Positions 11,987 through 22,900 of a stretch of DNA of 64,000 bases are shown piece after piece. Positions within the stretch are counted from its first letter, which is position 1; the number at the start of each line of letters is the position of its first letter. Source of the DNA: Pedobacter chinensis. GTDB lineage: Bacteria > Bacteroidota > Bacteroidia > Sphingobacteriales > Sphingobacteriaceae. The stretch is taken from assembly GCF_003339865.1 (NCBI RefSeq), contig NZ_QPKV01000004.1, forward strand, positions 124,001 to 188,000, written 5' to 3'. Below the pieces are notes generated by a model. That model searched no databases. It had not been told where the DNA came from and saw only the letters and a list, made by a program, of their open reading frames with translations. A program made the position numbers and the translations under genes.

Positions 11987-12091
11987 ATGAAAAATCAGCT
12001 CAAAAACTGGAACATCTGGTACATTCTATTAACGCTGGCATTGGTGTTTCAAGTAGTATTCTATTATCTTTTTACTAAGTTTTGGGCATGA
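11987..12091 (+). CDS. 34-residue membrane peptide coupled to the symporter
   Basis: A very short frame (ATG 11987) encoding a charged, Trp-containing start MKNQLKNWNIWY and one membrane helix (about 12-30), ending FTKFWA. Its TGA overlaps the symporter ATG by four bases (ATGA at 12088-12091), so translation is likely coupled. Several solute:sodium symporters are known to have a small single-helix partner encoded just upstream; I infer a similar accessory subunit. The frame is too short for statistical support, but the hydrophobic pattern and the coupling argue that it is real. Confidence 0.65.
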   Translation: MKNQLKNWNIWYILLTLALVFQVVFYYLFTKFWA

Positions 12092-13779
12092 GTAACATCG
12101 ATTGGTTTGTACTTATTTTTACCTTACTGGCGGTTGTGGCTTACGGCGTTTTCATTGGTCGCGGCCAAAAAAGTAATGCATCTTATTTAAAGGCCGACAA
12201 TCAAATGCCCTGGTATATTGTGCTGTTGGGCATTATGGCTACTCAGGCGAGCGCCATTACCTTCCTCTCCGCACCAGGACAAGCCTACACCGATGGAATG
12301 CGTTTTGTTCAATATTACTTTGGCTTGCCATTGGCAATGATTGTGATTTGTATTACATTCATTCCGATATTTCAACGTTTAAATGTTTATACCGCTTATG
12401 AATATCTTGAACAACGGTTCGATAAAAAAACCAGGGTTTTAACGTCCCTGCTTTTTCTGTTTTCCCGTGGCTTGTCAACCGGGATCAGTATATATGCACC
12501 AAGTATCATTTTATCCAGTGTTTTAAACTGGAATATCTACCTCACTAATGTTTTAACAGGAGGAATTCTTTTAATTTATACTTATGTTGGCGGAGCAAAA
12601 GCCATTGCACATACACAAAAACTTCAGTTTCTGATCATTTTAGGAACGATGGGTTTTGCAGGATATTTATTAGTTCAAAACATGCCCAATGGCGTGGGTT
12701 TCAGTGATGCGCTTTACCTCGCAGGGAAATCAGGAAAGCTAAATGTAATTACCACAACGTTCGATTGGAAAGATAAATATAATATCTGGAGCGGATTAAT
12801 AGGAGGATTTTTTCTCGCACTTTCTTACTTTGGAACCGATCAGAGTCAGGTAGGCCGGTACATCACGGCAAAAGATAATACCAATGCAAAAATGGGATTG
12901 CTGTTAAATGGATTGGTTAAAATTCCAATGCAGTTCGCCATTCTTTTAATCGGAGCATTGTTGTTCGCTTTCTTTTCATTAAAACCAGCTCCGATTTATT
13001 TTAATGAGCGCTCTTATCAGTATTTAAAAGAAACGCAGCCACAACAAGCTGCGGTTTTCGAAGGAGAACACAAAATATTGGAAGAAAAATTCAACGCCCA
13101 ATCAAAAGCCATCCTTGTTCAAAAAGAAAGTAATTCGCCTGAACTGAATACTTCCATTGCAAACTTTAAAGAAACACAAAAGGATGTTAAAAATTTGCAT
13201 ACCAGGGTTGAGGAGGCTATCAATAACTCAAACTTTAATGCTGAAAAAACAGATACGAATTACATTTTCTTGTACTTTGTTAAAAATACTTTGCCCGCGG
13301 GGATGATCGGATTATTATTTGCAGTGATTTTTCTGGCCAGCTGGGGCTCCATTTCTGCAGCATTAAATTCATTGGCTGCCTGTTCATTAAAAGATATGCA
13401 TTTAATTTTTATCAAAAAGAAAATGGATGATGCAACCGAACTAAAATACAGCCGCTTTCATACACTTGCATGGGGAATATTCTCCATAGCAGTTGCAATG
13501 TTTGCAACGCAAATGGGATCGTTAATCGAGGCAGTTAATGTTTTGGGATCACTTTTTTACGGGCCGATTCTGGGTATTTTTCTAACCGCATTTTATTTTA
13601 AAAGGATAGATGGGATGTTGGTATTTATTTCGGCTATTTTATCAGAAATAACCGTTGTTGCCGTTTATAGTTTCGATATTGTGTCATTTCTTTGGTTGAA
13701 TGTGATTGGAGCAGTGGCGGTAATACTATTTTCGTATTTAGGCTTATTGTTTTATCAGCCTAAAGCTTTAAATTCGTAG
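12088..13779 (+). CDS. Sodium:solute symporter (SSS family)
   Basis: Inner-membrane sodium-coupled transporter of 563 residues. The conserved start [22 protein letters not shown], the loop with [12 protein letters not shown] and the helix [19 protein letters not shown] (the SSS signature region) are clear, as are about 13 hydrophobic segments. ATG 12088 is chosen because of the overlap with the small upstream gene. A hydrophilic, Gln/Glu/Lys-rich insert of about 90 residues (roughly 308-395) sits between two membrane blocks and probably forms a coiled coil; this insert is seen in a Bacteroidota subgroup. Substrate unknown; the nearby PIG-L deacetylase hints at a sugar or its product. Confidence 0.9.
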   Translation: MSNIDWFVLIFTLLAVVAYGVFIGRGQKSNASYLKADNQMPWYIVLLGIMATQASAITFLSAPGQAYTDGMRFVQYYFGLPLAMIVICITFIPIFQRLNVYTAYEYLEQRFDKKTRVLTSLLFLFSRGLSTGISIYAPSIILSSVLNWNIYLTNVLTGGILLIYTYVGGAKAIAHTQKLQFLIILGTMGFAGYLLVQNMPNGVGFSDALYLAGKSGKLNVITTTFDWKDKYNIWSGLIGGFFLALSYFGTDQSQVGRYITAKDNTNAKMGLLLNGLVKIPMQFAILLIGALLFAFFSLKPAPIYFNERSYQYLKETQPQQAAVFEGEHKILEEKFNAQSKAILVQKESNSPELNTSIANFKETQKDVKNLHTRVEEAINNSNFNAEKTDTNYIFLYFVKNTLPAGMIGLLFAVIFLASWGSISAALNSLAACSLKDMHLIFIKKKMDDATELKYSRFHTLAWGIFSIAVAMFATQMGSLIEAVNVLGSLFYGPILGIFLTAFYFKRIDGMLVFISAILSEITVVAVYSFDIVSFLWLNVIGAVAVILFSYLGLLFYQPKALNS

Positions 13780-13810
13780 AACAGAATACAACAAAACAAA
13801 TAATAATACT

Positions 13811-14329
13811 ATGAAAACGATGATTAAATCTATCGCCTTGCTTTTTACGGCAATAACGATCTCAGCAGGTGCGATGGCACAGGATGCTCAACCAAAACCA
13901 AGTCCTGCTGCAACAGCGACGGGAAAAGTTAAAGGAGCAACAATTACCATTAACTACAGTAGCCCTGCAGTAAAAGGACGCAAAATTTGGGGCGGTTTAG
14001 AGGCCTGGGATAAAGTTTGGCGTGCTGGTGCAAATGAAGCTACCACATTTGAAACGGATAAAGATATCACAGTGGAAGGTAAAGCACTCCCTGCAGGAAA
14101 ATACAGTTTCTTCCTGATCCCTAAAGAAAGTGGAATCTGGACAGCGATTTTCAATAAGGAGCCAACACAATGGGGAGCTTATAAATACGAAGAAGCTAAA
14201 GATGCCTTACGTGTTGATGTTAAAACGAAACCATTAAAAGCAACTCAGGAACGTTTGGTTTACAAGATTACCAAAACAGGTTTCTCCTTAGATTGGGATA
14301 AGATTTCTGTTCCCGTATCTATTAAATAA
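13811..14329 (+). CDS. DUF2911 domain-containing secreted protein
   Basis: Exported protein of 172 residues with a signal peptide ending at GAMAQ (about residue 24). The DUF2911 pattern is clear: [46 protein letters not shown] and [17 protein letters not shown]. The family is confined mostly to Bacteroidota and has no proven activity. The gene follows the symporter by 31 bases on the same strand and ends just before a terminator, so it is probably the last gene of the symporter transcript. Confidence 0.93.
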   Translation: MKTMIKSIALLFTAITISAGAMAQDAQPKPSPAATATGKVKGATITINYSSPAVKGRKIWGGLEAWDKVWRAGANEATTFETDKDITVEGKALPAGKYSFFLIPKESGIWTAIFNKEPTQWGAYKYEEAKDALRVDVKTKPLKATQERLVYKITKTGFSLDWDKISVPVSIK

Positions 14330-14346
14330 AAAATAAATATCATTTC

Positions 14347-14382
14347 AAAAGCCATTTCGATTTTTCGGAATGGCTTTTTATT
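14347..14382 (+). terminator. Rho-independent terminator after DUF2911 gene
   Basis: Stem AAAGCCATT...AATGGCTTT with a short loop (core TTCGATTTTTCGGAA) followed by TTTTATTTA, 18 bases after the stop codon. Geometry and T-run are those of an intrinsic terminator. Confidence 0.85.
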
Positions 14383-14630
14383 TACCTTATCAATCGGCGT
14401 AATAAAACCGATATAATGAAAGCACACCCATTCGTTTTCCTGTGTAGGCCTATCGTGTAGACACAAATATTTTTCAGGCCATGCTTATTGCCGTCCTTCC
14501 AACACAGGTGTGAACCCAATGTCATTATGTTAAGCTTTTTGGATCGGCCTTCATTGCAAGGAGGAACGAGGCTATCGCGGGAATCCCATGTCATTATTTA
14601 AGCACGGTCGTTGTCATTTTGAAAGATAAC

Positions 14631-15428
14631 GGTGTCCCACCAAACGAAATTAAAGGAGTTTACTCGCTTTTTTAAATGTCTTCGGTTGGGGGTATACAAC
14701 CGATAGAGGAATCAATATAAATGATGTTGAGATTTTTAGGTATTTTCCCGCAGATGCCGCAGATGCCGCGGATTACGCAGATAAAAAATAAAATCTGCGT
14801 GATTTTCTTAAATCTGCGGAGATATTTTACCTATTGTTTGGTGTCCCACCAAACGAAATTAAAGGAGTTTACTCGCTTTTTTAAATGTCTTCGGTTGGGG
14901 GTATACAACCGATAGAGGAATCAATATAAATGATGTTGAGGTTTTCAGGTATTTTCCTGCAGATGCCGCGGATTACGCAGATAAAAAATAAAATCTGCGT
15001 GATTTTCTTAAATCTGCGGAGATATTTTACCTATTGTTTGGTGTCCCACCAAACGAAATTAAAGGAGTTTACTCGCTTTTTTAAATGTCTTCATTTGGCG
15101 AGACACAACCGATAGAGGAATCAATATAAATGATGTTGAGATTTTTAGGTATTTTCCCGTAGATGCCGCGGATTACGCAGATAAAAAATAAAATCTGCAT
15201 GATTTTCTTAAATCTGTGGGGATATTTTATCTATCGGTTGGTGTCCCACCAAACGAAATTAAAGGAGTTTACTGGCTTTTTTTAATGCCTTCATTTGGCG
15301 AGACACAACCGATAGAGGAATCAATATAAATGATGTTGAGATTTTTCAGGTATTTCCCGCAGATGCCGCGGATTACGCAGATAAAAAATAAAATCTGCGT
15401 GATTTCTTAAATCTGCGGGGATATTCTT
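14631..15428. repeat. Four-copy 200-bp tandem array
   Basis: Units start at GGTGTCCCACCAAACGAAAT at 14631, 14840, 15040 and 15240. Each contains AAAGGAGTTTACT, CAACCGATAGAGGAATC, then GATGCCGCGGATTACGCAG and a small hairpin with arms CGCAGAT/ATCTGCG. Unit 1 has an extra 9 bases from a doubled CAGATGCCG. Copies differ by scattered substitutions, so the array is not brand new. Bases 14385-14630 hold degenerate palindromic material (AGGCCTATCGTGTAGAC and TGTCATTATG motifs) but no gene. Confidence 0.9.
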
Positions 15429-15519
15429 TCTTTAAAACTTAAATTAAAATCACGATTAACAGTGAATCATAAATACATCAATGGTTGAGCAACAAAGAAT
15501 CTCCAAACCATAAGGCCAT

Positions 15520-15567
15520 GGTTTCGTGTCCTCACGAACCTTTATTCGTTTCGTGAGGACACGAACC
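15520..15567. repeat. Long perfect hairpin
   Basis: Arms CGTGTCCTCACGAA (15525-15538) and TTCGTGAGGACACG (15550-15563), extended by GGTT/AACC, around an 11-base loop. It stands alone about 240 bases upstream of the GH92 gene. It has no T-run on the plus strand; a mobile palindromic element is likelier than a terminator. Bases 15570-15806 show only a further inverted repeat-like tract and no gene. Confidence 0.75.
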
Positions 15568-15806
15568 GAGGCTGTTTACATTAGTATTTCATTACCTGTC
15601 ACTCTTCACTACATTCAGAGAGGACAAGTACCAACCAAAAAGTTGTCATTCAAGGATGACAATATATTTGGGTTCCATCCTTTACATCCTTCCCACGCAG
15701 GCGGGAATCTTAAAGCAAGATAATGCAAACAATAGATATTTCCTTCTTCCAAAATACTTCAAATTCATGTTTAAATGTTATTTTAGCTTGATTTTAAAAC
15801 CTCGTA

Positions 15807-17891
15807 ATGAAACTTACCTTTAAAATAATAGCCCTGTTATCATTTTTTCAGTTAAACGTTTTAGCACAACAAAAAACGATAACATCTCCTGTTGGAAATC
15901 AAAAACCAGTCGATTTAGTTAATGTTTTCTTAGGCTCTTCAGGCGATCATGGCCAGATGTCACCGGCAGCATCCTATCCATTCAGCATGTTGAGCATAGG
16001 GCCACAAACTTACCCTAAAACGCATACCGGTTATGAATACCTGGCCAAGAAATTCGAAGGTTTTACGCATAACCGCTTCGAAGGGGTGGGCTGTCAGGGT
16101 TCTGGAGGTAATATTTTTATCAAGCCCTTTTTAGGCAATGACCCCCTGAAATCTCAATTAATCAAAATATCAGAAAAAGCCACTCCTGGCTATTATGAGG
16201 TAGGTTTTGAAAATAAAATTAAAGCCGCTTTTGCTGTTCTAAAAAATGCAGGCAAACATGTTTATCAACTACCGAAAGGAGAAAAAGGAATTTATCTGGA
16301 TTTAGGTTATGCTTTTAATGGCGCTTTTGTTACTGAGGAACATGTTGTAAACGGTAACACAATTTCAGGCTGGATTGAATCCAAAACAACTTGTGGAGCG
16401 GGTAAGTACCGCATTTATTATCATCTGGAGATAAAAGGAAATGCAAATTGGGTAAGCTTATCTGACCATAAGTTGATTGCCAGGTTAAACATCAATGAAA
16501 CCAATGCAGAAATTAACGTAGCACTTTCTTCAGTAAGCGCTGATGCGGCAAGGTTATCCGTTAACAGAAAAAACATTGAAGAAATTAAAGCGCAAAGTAA
16601 TACCGACTGGAATACCAATCTCTCTAAAATCACTGTAACCGGAAATAGGGAAAGTGCAAAATTATTTTATTCATTATTGTATCGTACCATGCAATCCCCT
16701 TACGTAATTTCAGAAAATGACGGACAATACCGTAACACAAAAGGAGAGTTGCAGAAAGATAGCGAAGTTCGCTATAATGGTTGGGCAATTTGGGATAACT
16801 ATCGCACCCAATTGCCATTGCTCTCCTTAATAGTACCAGATCGTTATACAGGAATGATTACTTCAATCGCAGATCTTTATCGCTCAGGAAAGAAAGATTA
16901 TGCCACACAAAAAGAACCATCTAATACGGTACGTACCGAGCATGCCATTGTAGTATTGTTAGATGCTTATCGCAAAGGCTATCCCGTTGATTTTAGCAAA
17001 ATTACCGATTCATTGGAAAAGGAGATCAAAGGTTTGGATTATAAATCTCCCGATAAAGCCCTTGAATCTAGCTACGACAACTGGGCTTTATCTGAAATCT
17101 TCAAAATACTAGAGAACAGGGAGAAAGCCGATTATTATAAAGATAAAACCCTTGAGTACAAAAAATATTGGAACAAGGATTTTAAGGATATAAGCAAACG
17201 TGATGTAGATCAAATGCAGGCTCGTGGTTTATATCAGGGAACGATTTGGCAATACAGATGGTTCGTTCCCTATGATTTTAAAGGATTGATTGAACTGGAT
17301 GGCGGAGAGGAAGCCTACCTGGCAAAGCTGGATGAATTTTTTGAGCGGGATTTGTACAATCATGCCAATGAGCCCGATTTACAGGTTCCTGTGATGTACA
17401 ACGTGACCAGACAGGGCTATAAATCCCAATACTGGATGCGCCAGTTAGCAGCTGATACTGTGATTCAAAATTATTTCAATGATAACAGCAGGGGAATTGG
17501 AAGTTATATTGGAAAAATTTATCGCAATCAACCACAGGCATATTTACGTACCATGGATGATGATGCAGGCGCAATGAGCGCCTGGTATGTTTTTGCTGCC
17601 AGTGGCTTTTCGCCTGCTTGTGTGGGCTGGCCGGTTTACTACCTCAATGTTCCCTTGTTTTCATCAGTAACTTATAATCTGCCCAAAGGAAAAACTTTTA
17701 AAATTGAAACGGAGAATTTTAGCCTTAAAAATAAATATATCAAATCGGTAACCTTAAATGGAAAGCCATTTAAAAAAAATTACATTACGCAAAATGAGAT
17801 CAATAATGGTGGAATATTAAAAATAATCTCATCTTCAGTTCCAATTAAGATTTCTGACACTGAAAACTGGATTTCAAGTATAGAAGAATAA
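15807..17891 (+). CDS. GH92 family glycoside hydrolase (alpha-mannosidase type)
   Basis: Exported calcium-dependent exo-alpha-mannosidase-like enzyme of family GH92, 694 residues with a signal peptide ending near LNVLAQQ. The N-terminal beta-sandwich starts with VDLVNVFLGSSGDHGQMSPAA, and the (alpha/alpha)6 catalytic domain carries the family blocks EFFERDLYNHANEPDLQVP (Glu522), NNYRTQLPLLSLI-like helix near 331, and MDDDAGAMSAWYVFAASGFS (Asp584-586), equivalent to the usual GNDD-x-GxMSAWYVF. The first position of that block is Met-Asp instead of Gly-Asn. Single gene; substrates are probably alpha-mannosides of glycoproteins or yeast mannan. No SusC/D pair adjoins it. Confidence 0.9.
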   Translation: MKLTFKIIALLSFFQLNVLAQQKTITSPVGNQKPVDLVNVFLGSSGDHGQMSPAASYPFSMLSIGPQTYPKTHTGYEYLAKKFEGFTHNRFEGVGCQGSGGNIFIKPFLGNDPLKSQLIKISEKATPGYYEVGFENKIKAAFAVLKNAGKHVYQLPKGEKGIYLDLGYAFNGAFVTEEHVVNGNTISGWIESKTTCGAGKYRIYYHLEIKGNANWVSLSDHKLIARLNINETNAEINVALSSVSADAARLSVNRKNIEEIKAQSNTDWNTNLSKITVTGNRESAKLFYSLLYRTMQSPYVISENDGQYRNTKGELQKDSEVRYNGWAIWDNYRTQLPLLSLIVPDRYTGMITSIADLYRSGKKDYATQKEPSNTVRTEHAIVVLLDAYRKGYPVDFSKITDSLEKEIKGLDYKSPDKALESSYDNWALSEIFKILENREKADYYKDKTLEYKKYWNKDFKDISKRDVDQMQARGLYQGTIWQYRWFVPYDFKGLIELDGGEEAYLAKLDEFFERDLYNHANEPDLQVPVMYNVTRQGYKSQYWMRQLAADTVIQNYFNDNSRGIGSYIGKIYRNQPQAYLRTMDDDAGAMSAWYVFAASGFSPACVGWPVYYLNVPLFSSVTYNLPKGKTFKIETENFSLKNKYIKSVTLNGKPFKKNYITQNEINNGGILKIISSSVPIKISDTENWISSIEE

Positions 17892-17983
17892 AAAATTGGA
17901 TCAATAAAAATCTTAATTTTTTTGGCATTTTCTGAAAAACAAATTGCTGGAAACCATGTTTTGCATATATAAAACGATACGAC

Positions 17984-18175
17984 ATGGCCCCTTTGAAATT
18001 AAGCGAAGAACAAAATGCTACATTAAGCAATAAGAATACTCAACCAGAAATTGAAAATCAACCACTAGAATTACATCCCGAAGCCTACAAGGTTAAAGGA
18101 CCATCGCCAGATAAGATGAAAACAGTTTCCGCATCTTTAAGAAATTATGCGCATGGCTTATACGGATTGCTTTAA
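17984..18175 (+). CDS. Small hypothetical protein
   Basis: Open frame of 63 residues, hydrophilic and Pro/Glu/Asn-rich (LELHPEAYKVKGPSPDKMKT at about 29-48), with no membrane segment, signal peptide or known motif. The mix of residues looks like a real short protein, not repeat DNA, and it lies just outside the repeat zone that starts near 18190. I do not recognise a family. Confidence 0.45.
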   Translation: MAPLKLSEEQNATLSNKNTQPEIENQPLELHPEAYKVKGPSPDKMKTVSASLRNYAHGLYGLL

Positions 18176-18189
18176 ATTAGGTCTAAAGT

Positions 18190-18550
18190 ACTATATATGA
18201 ACAGCCGTCATCTTTGAATTTGTTTCAGGATCTTTATCCTATGACTTAAGAAAAGAGATGCTGACCACAAAGTAGCTACAAAACCATTGAAAACACTAAC
18301 TCCCCCTTGTAAAATCAAGTTCGGTAGGGCGGGGTGTTTAAGCCATAGGTCTAAAACACCATGCATGAATGGTCGTCATTCTGAATTTGTTTCAGAACCT
18401 TAATGGTATGAACGCCAGGAAAAGACGTTGAAAAGAAGTTCAGTAGGGAGAGCTGATTGAGCCAAATGCTTAAAACACATAAACGAACGGTCGTCATTCT
18501 GAACTTGTTTCAGAACCTTTAATGGTATGAACATATTCACGAATTGGAAA
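18190..18550. repeat. Three degenerate copies of the GAACTTGTTTCAGAACC repeat (family B)
   Basis: Copies around 18207, 18376 and 18492 share CGTCATTCTGAA(T/C)TTGTTTCAGAACCTT followed by an ATGGTATGAAC tail and, upstream, AAAACAC(C)ATGCATGAA. They are inverted relatives of the 120-bp array at 44951-45415. Confidence 0.75.
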
Positions 18551-18554
18551 TATA

Positions 18555-18835
18555 GCCAGATGGCTAAGATGTTCTTATATGTCTCAGATGGTTTTTCCCC
18601 TTAATCGTCATTGCGAGGAGGTACGACGAAGCAATCTGCTTTGCTATCGTAATTACATCGGAAAGATTGCTTCACTCCAACGCAAAAGCCTTTCTTCAGG
18701 CAATGATGAGCGTTTGAAATTGTCGAAGCTCTGTAAGGCCCTTTGGTCTTTGAACCTCGCAAGTTGAAGCGCATACTGACATACGGAAGTTTTATCGGGT
18801 AGCGGGGTTGAAAAAAACTTCGTCAGTCCGATTAA
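18555..18835. repeat. Diverged single copy of composite family A
   Basis: Shows the modules in the same order as the 7.7-8.6 kb array: GGCTAAGATGTTCTTATATGTCTCAG, CGTCATTGCGAGG...GATTGCTTCACTCC, CCTCGCAAGTTGAAGC, and a worn palindrome GACATACGGAAGTTT...AAACTTCGTCAGTC. From 18836 to 18956 only a decayed AGCAATTT/GTTTGCTTCACTC relic remains. Confidence 0.75.
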
Positions 18836-18956
18836 ACAACCGCTATTTCAACAAAGAACGATGAAGCAATTTATTTTCACTATCGTATCATTACAATACT
18901 AGAACGTTTGCTTCACTCTAAGGCAAAAGCATCTTGTTTGTATCCAAAATATATTT

Positions 18957-19355
18957 TCAAATCAAACCAGCTCGTCTTTCAGGCATGTCATTACCAGGGG
19001 ATAGATAAGAACTATTTACAAGATCATTTACAGCAATCAGGAATTTCATGAGATCAAAGGGCTTTTCAATAATTAGGTCTGTTTTGCTGATGGTAAAGCA
19101 AGGTAGTTTATTGTAGAAAACGATCAGGGGTATATTTGATAAATTTGAATCTTTTATTCTTTTATACACTACGTTGCCGTCTTCACATTTCAAATCAATA
19201 TCTAAAAGAACAAGTTGAGGCAAATTTTCTTCAAAATACAATATGATGTTCTCTTGCACTCCATTAAATATGAGATAACCTTCGTCTGTAAGTATTGCTT
19301 CAATAGCATCGATCAACGCAATGTTATCGCTGATGATGAGTATTACTTCTTGCAT
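18957..19355 (-). CDS. Stand-alone response-regulator receiver domain
   Basis: CheY-like receiver protein, 132 residues from ATG 19355 (ATG 19364 is possible). The strand VILIISDN gives one acidic residue (Asp10) of the usual pair; the phosphoacceptor is Asp52 in VLLDIDL; Lys98-Pro99 (IIEKPFD) is conserved. The switch Thr/Ser expected after strand 4 is replaced: IPLIVFYNK puts Tyr81 there. No output domain follows, so it should act by protein contact. No histidine kinase is nearby. It is divergent to the giant collagen-like gene, from which 548 bases separate it. Confidence 0.8.
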   Translation of the reverse strand: MQEVILIISDNIALIDAIEAILTDEGYLIFNGVQENIILYFEENLPQLVLLDIDLKCEDGNVVYKRIKDSNLSNIPLIVFYNKLPCFTISKTDLIIEKPFDLMKFLIAVNDLVNSSYLSPGNDMPERRAGLI

Positions 19356-19903
19356 GAATATCATTTTAGGATGAAAACATATATTGACAAACCTATTGCC
19401 AATCGTTTTAGGCCTAAAACAGAAATAAAAAAATCTGGAGATTATCTGATATAATATGGCTACCACTAAGTTTCTAACAAATGTTTATTAATTGCGTATA
19501 GAATTATTTTTCACTGGTTTGCGTTTACCTTTTTTTATTTAAAATAACCTCCTCTGTTAGTTTAGATAAACCAGTTTTTATTTACAACGGAATGCCAATT
19601 TATTATAATTTATTGGGGAATAAGATGTAGAAAATGGGCTGCTCACTTCTACAATTTGGGTAAATAATTCCCCGAAAATTCTTGCAATATTTTTCTTAAT
19701 CGCTTCAATAGCAGTGTACTGCATTATTATTTCTTTGGTTCAGTATTTGGATAAATACAGCGAAAAGCTGTATGCATAAAAATACAATCTGATGTTAAAT
19801 TGTTCAAACTTCTTTCTGGTGCTCAATTTCATTTGCAAACAGCTGCAGCTTATAACAGATTAATTACCAGGTTGATTCTCGATAAAATTTTAATTAAAAC
19901 TAA
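19356..19903. other. Gene-free stretch between divergent genes
   Basis: AT-rich DNA between the receiver gene and the collagen-like gene. I found no open frame or member of the repeat families, only weak dyads such as TTGGGGAATAA (19612-19622) with AATAATTCCCCGAA (19663-19676), and CAGTGTACTG near 19712. It probably contains both promoters, but no convincing TTTG/TAnnTTTG pair was seen. Confidence 0.5.
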
Positions 19904-22900
19904 ATGAATAAACATTTACTTTTCAGCTTAACAGCACTTCTCTTAAGCTTTTCAGTTTCTTTTGCTCAGCAAAAAGTAAAAGATGGTACGGTTACCAATG
20001 GGAATTTGCCTAATAAAGATGCGTTATTAGAGTTAGAGAGTAGCAATAAAGGTTTACTACATACACGTGTTAGCTTAATACGAACTACCAATGCAGCGCC
20101 ACTTAGTGCTCACATAGCGGGTATGATGGTTTATAATACCGCAACGCAAAATGATGTAGTGCCTGGTATTTATTATAATGATGGCACTAAATGGGTATTT
20201 GTAAGAAGTAATAACTCGATTCTGGTAGAAAATCAACCTGGAAAGACCGGTGCACCTGGCACGCCCGGCACATCAGGCGGTCCTGGAGCCGGTGTGACGA
20301 TCGTTACGAACGACAGCGGCACCTGGGTTTACAACCCTGGCACGAACACCTGGACGAACATCAACGGTCCGAAAGGAGATAAAGGCGAAGCGGGTGTTGT
20401 TGGGGTGGAGGCGCAGCCTGGGAAGACCGGTGCACCTGGCACGCCCGGCACATCAGGCGGTCCTGGAGCCGGCGTGACGATCGTTACGAACGACAGCGGC
20501 ACCTGGGTTTACAACCCTGGCACGAACACCTGGACGAACATCAACGGTCCGAAAGGAGATAAAGGAGATAAAGGCGATAAAGGCGAAGCGGGCGTTGTTG
20601 GGTTGGAGGCGCAACCTGGAAAGACCGGTGCACCTGGCACGCCCGGCACATCAGGCGGTCCTGGAGCTGGCGTGACGATCGTTACGAACGACAGCGGCAC
20701 CTGGGTTTACAATCCGACCACGAACACCTGGACGAACATCAACGGTCCGAAAGGAGATAAAGGCGAGAAGGGCGAAGCGGGCGTTGTTGGGGTGGAGGCG
20801 CAACCTGGGAAGACCGGTGCACCTGGCACGCCCGGCACATCAGGCGGTCCTGGAGCCGGTGTGACAATCGTTACGAACGACAGTGGCACCTGGGTTTACA
20901 ACCCTGGCACGAACACCTGGACGAACATCAACGGTCCGAAAGGCGATAAAGGCGAGAAGGGCGAAGCGGGCGTTGTTGGGGTGGAGGCACAGCCTGGAAA
21001 GACCGGTGCACCTGGCACGCCCGGCACATCAGGCGGTCCTGGAGCCGGTGTGACGATCGTTACCAATGACAGCGGCACCTGGGTTTACAACCCAGGCACG
21101 AACACCTGGACGAACATCAACGGTCCGAAAGGCGAGAAGGGCGAAGCGGGCGTTGTTGGGGTGGAGGCACAGCCTGGAAAGACCGGTGCACCTGGCACGC
21201 CCGGTACACCAGGCGGTACTGGAGCCGGTGTGACGATCGTTACGAACGACAGTGGCACCTGGGTTTACAACCCTGGCACGAACACCTGGACGAACATCAA
21301 CGGTCCGAAAGGCGATAAAGGCGAGAAGGGCGAAGCGGGTGTTGTTGGGGTGGAGGCACAGCCTGGGAAGACCGGTGCACCTGGCACGCCCGGCACACCA
21401 GGCGGTCCTGGAGCCGGCGTGACGATCGTTACGAACGACAGCGGCACCTGGGTTTACAACCCGGGCACGAACACCTGGACGAACATCAACGGTCCGAAAG
21501 GAGATAAAGGCGAGAAGGGCGAAGCGGGCGTTGTTGGGGTGGAGGCGCAGCCTGGGAAGACCGGTGCACCTGGCACGCCCGGCACACCAGGCGGTCCTGG
21601 AGCCGGTGTGACGATCATTACCAATGACAGTGGCACCTGGGTTTACAACCCGGGCACGAACACCTGGACGAACATCAACGGTCCGAAAGGCGATAAAGGC
21701 GAAGCGGGCGTTGTTGGGGTGGAGGCACAGCCTGGAAAGACCGGTGCACCTGGCACGCCCGGCACATCAGGCGGTCCTGGAGCCGGCGTGACGATCGTTA
21801 CGAACGACAGCGGCACCTGGGTTTACAACCCGGGCACGAACACCTGGACGAACATCAACGGTCCGAAAGGAGATAAAGGGGACAAGGGCGAAGCGGGTGT
21901 TGTTGGGGTGGAGGCGCAGCCTGGGAAGACCGGTGCACCTGGCACGCCCGGCACATCAGGCGGTCCTGGAGCCGGCGTGACGATCGTTACGAACGACAGT
22001 GGCACCTGGGTTTACAACCCGAGCACGAACACCTGGACGAACATTAACGGTCCGAAAGGCGATAAAGGCGACAAGGGCGATAAAGGAGAAGTTGGTGTTG
22101 CAGGAACTAATGGTACCAACGGAGCAGATGGCAAATCTGTAATGAGTGGGGCTGGCAATCCGATGAATGGAACGGGTAATACAGGGGATACTTATATTAA
22201 CACTACAACAGGCGATACTTATACTTATAATGGCACAGGCTGGACAGTTACGGGCAACATAAAAGGCCCAATCGGTTTGACAGGAGATAAGGGCGACAAG
22301 GGAGACAAAGGCGATGAAGGCGCGGTTGGTCCACAGGGCCTAATCGGACTGACCGGTGATAAAGGAGAAAAAGGCGATGAAGGTGCTGTTGGTCCACAGG
22401 GTCCAATTGGTCTGACAGGCGACAAGGGAGATAAAGGCGAGAAGGGCGATGAAGGTGCCGTTGGTCCCCAAGGTCCAATTGGTCTGACAGGTGACAAGGG
22501 AGACAAAGGCGATAAAGGCGAGAAGGGCGATGAAGGCGCGGTAGGTCCTCAAGGCCCAATTGGTCTGACCGGCGATAAAGGAGACAAGGGAGAGAAAGGT
22601 GATGAAGGTGCGGTAGGTCCACAAGGTCCAATCGGTCTGACTGGCGATAAGGGCGATAAAGGCGAGAAAGGTGATGAGGGCGCAGTTGGTTCACAAGGTC
22701 CAATCGGTTTGACCGGTGATAAAGGAGACAAGGGCGATAAAGGAGAAAAAGGCGATGAGGGCGCAGTTGGTCCTCAAGGCCCAATTGGTCTGACTGGCGA
22801 TAAGGGCGAGAAAGGCGATGGAGGTGCTGTTGGTCCTCAAGGTCCAATTGGTCTGACAGGAGATAAGGGCGATAAAGGAGAGAAAGGCGATGAAGGTGCT

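Noticed and set aside
14721..15115. Two near-identical small frames starting MMLRF
   Set aside because: They are products of two units of the 200-bp tandem array, and the later units break them.
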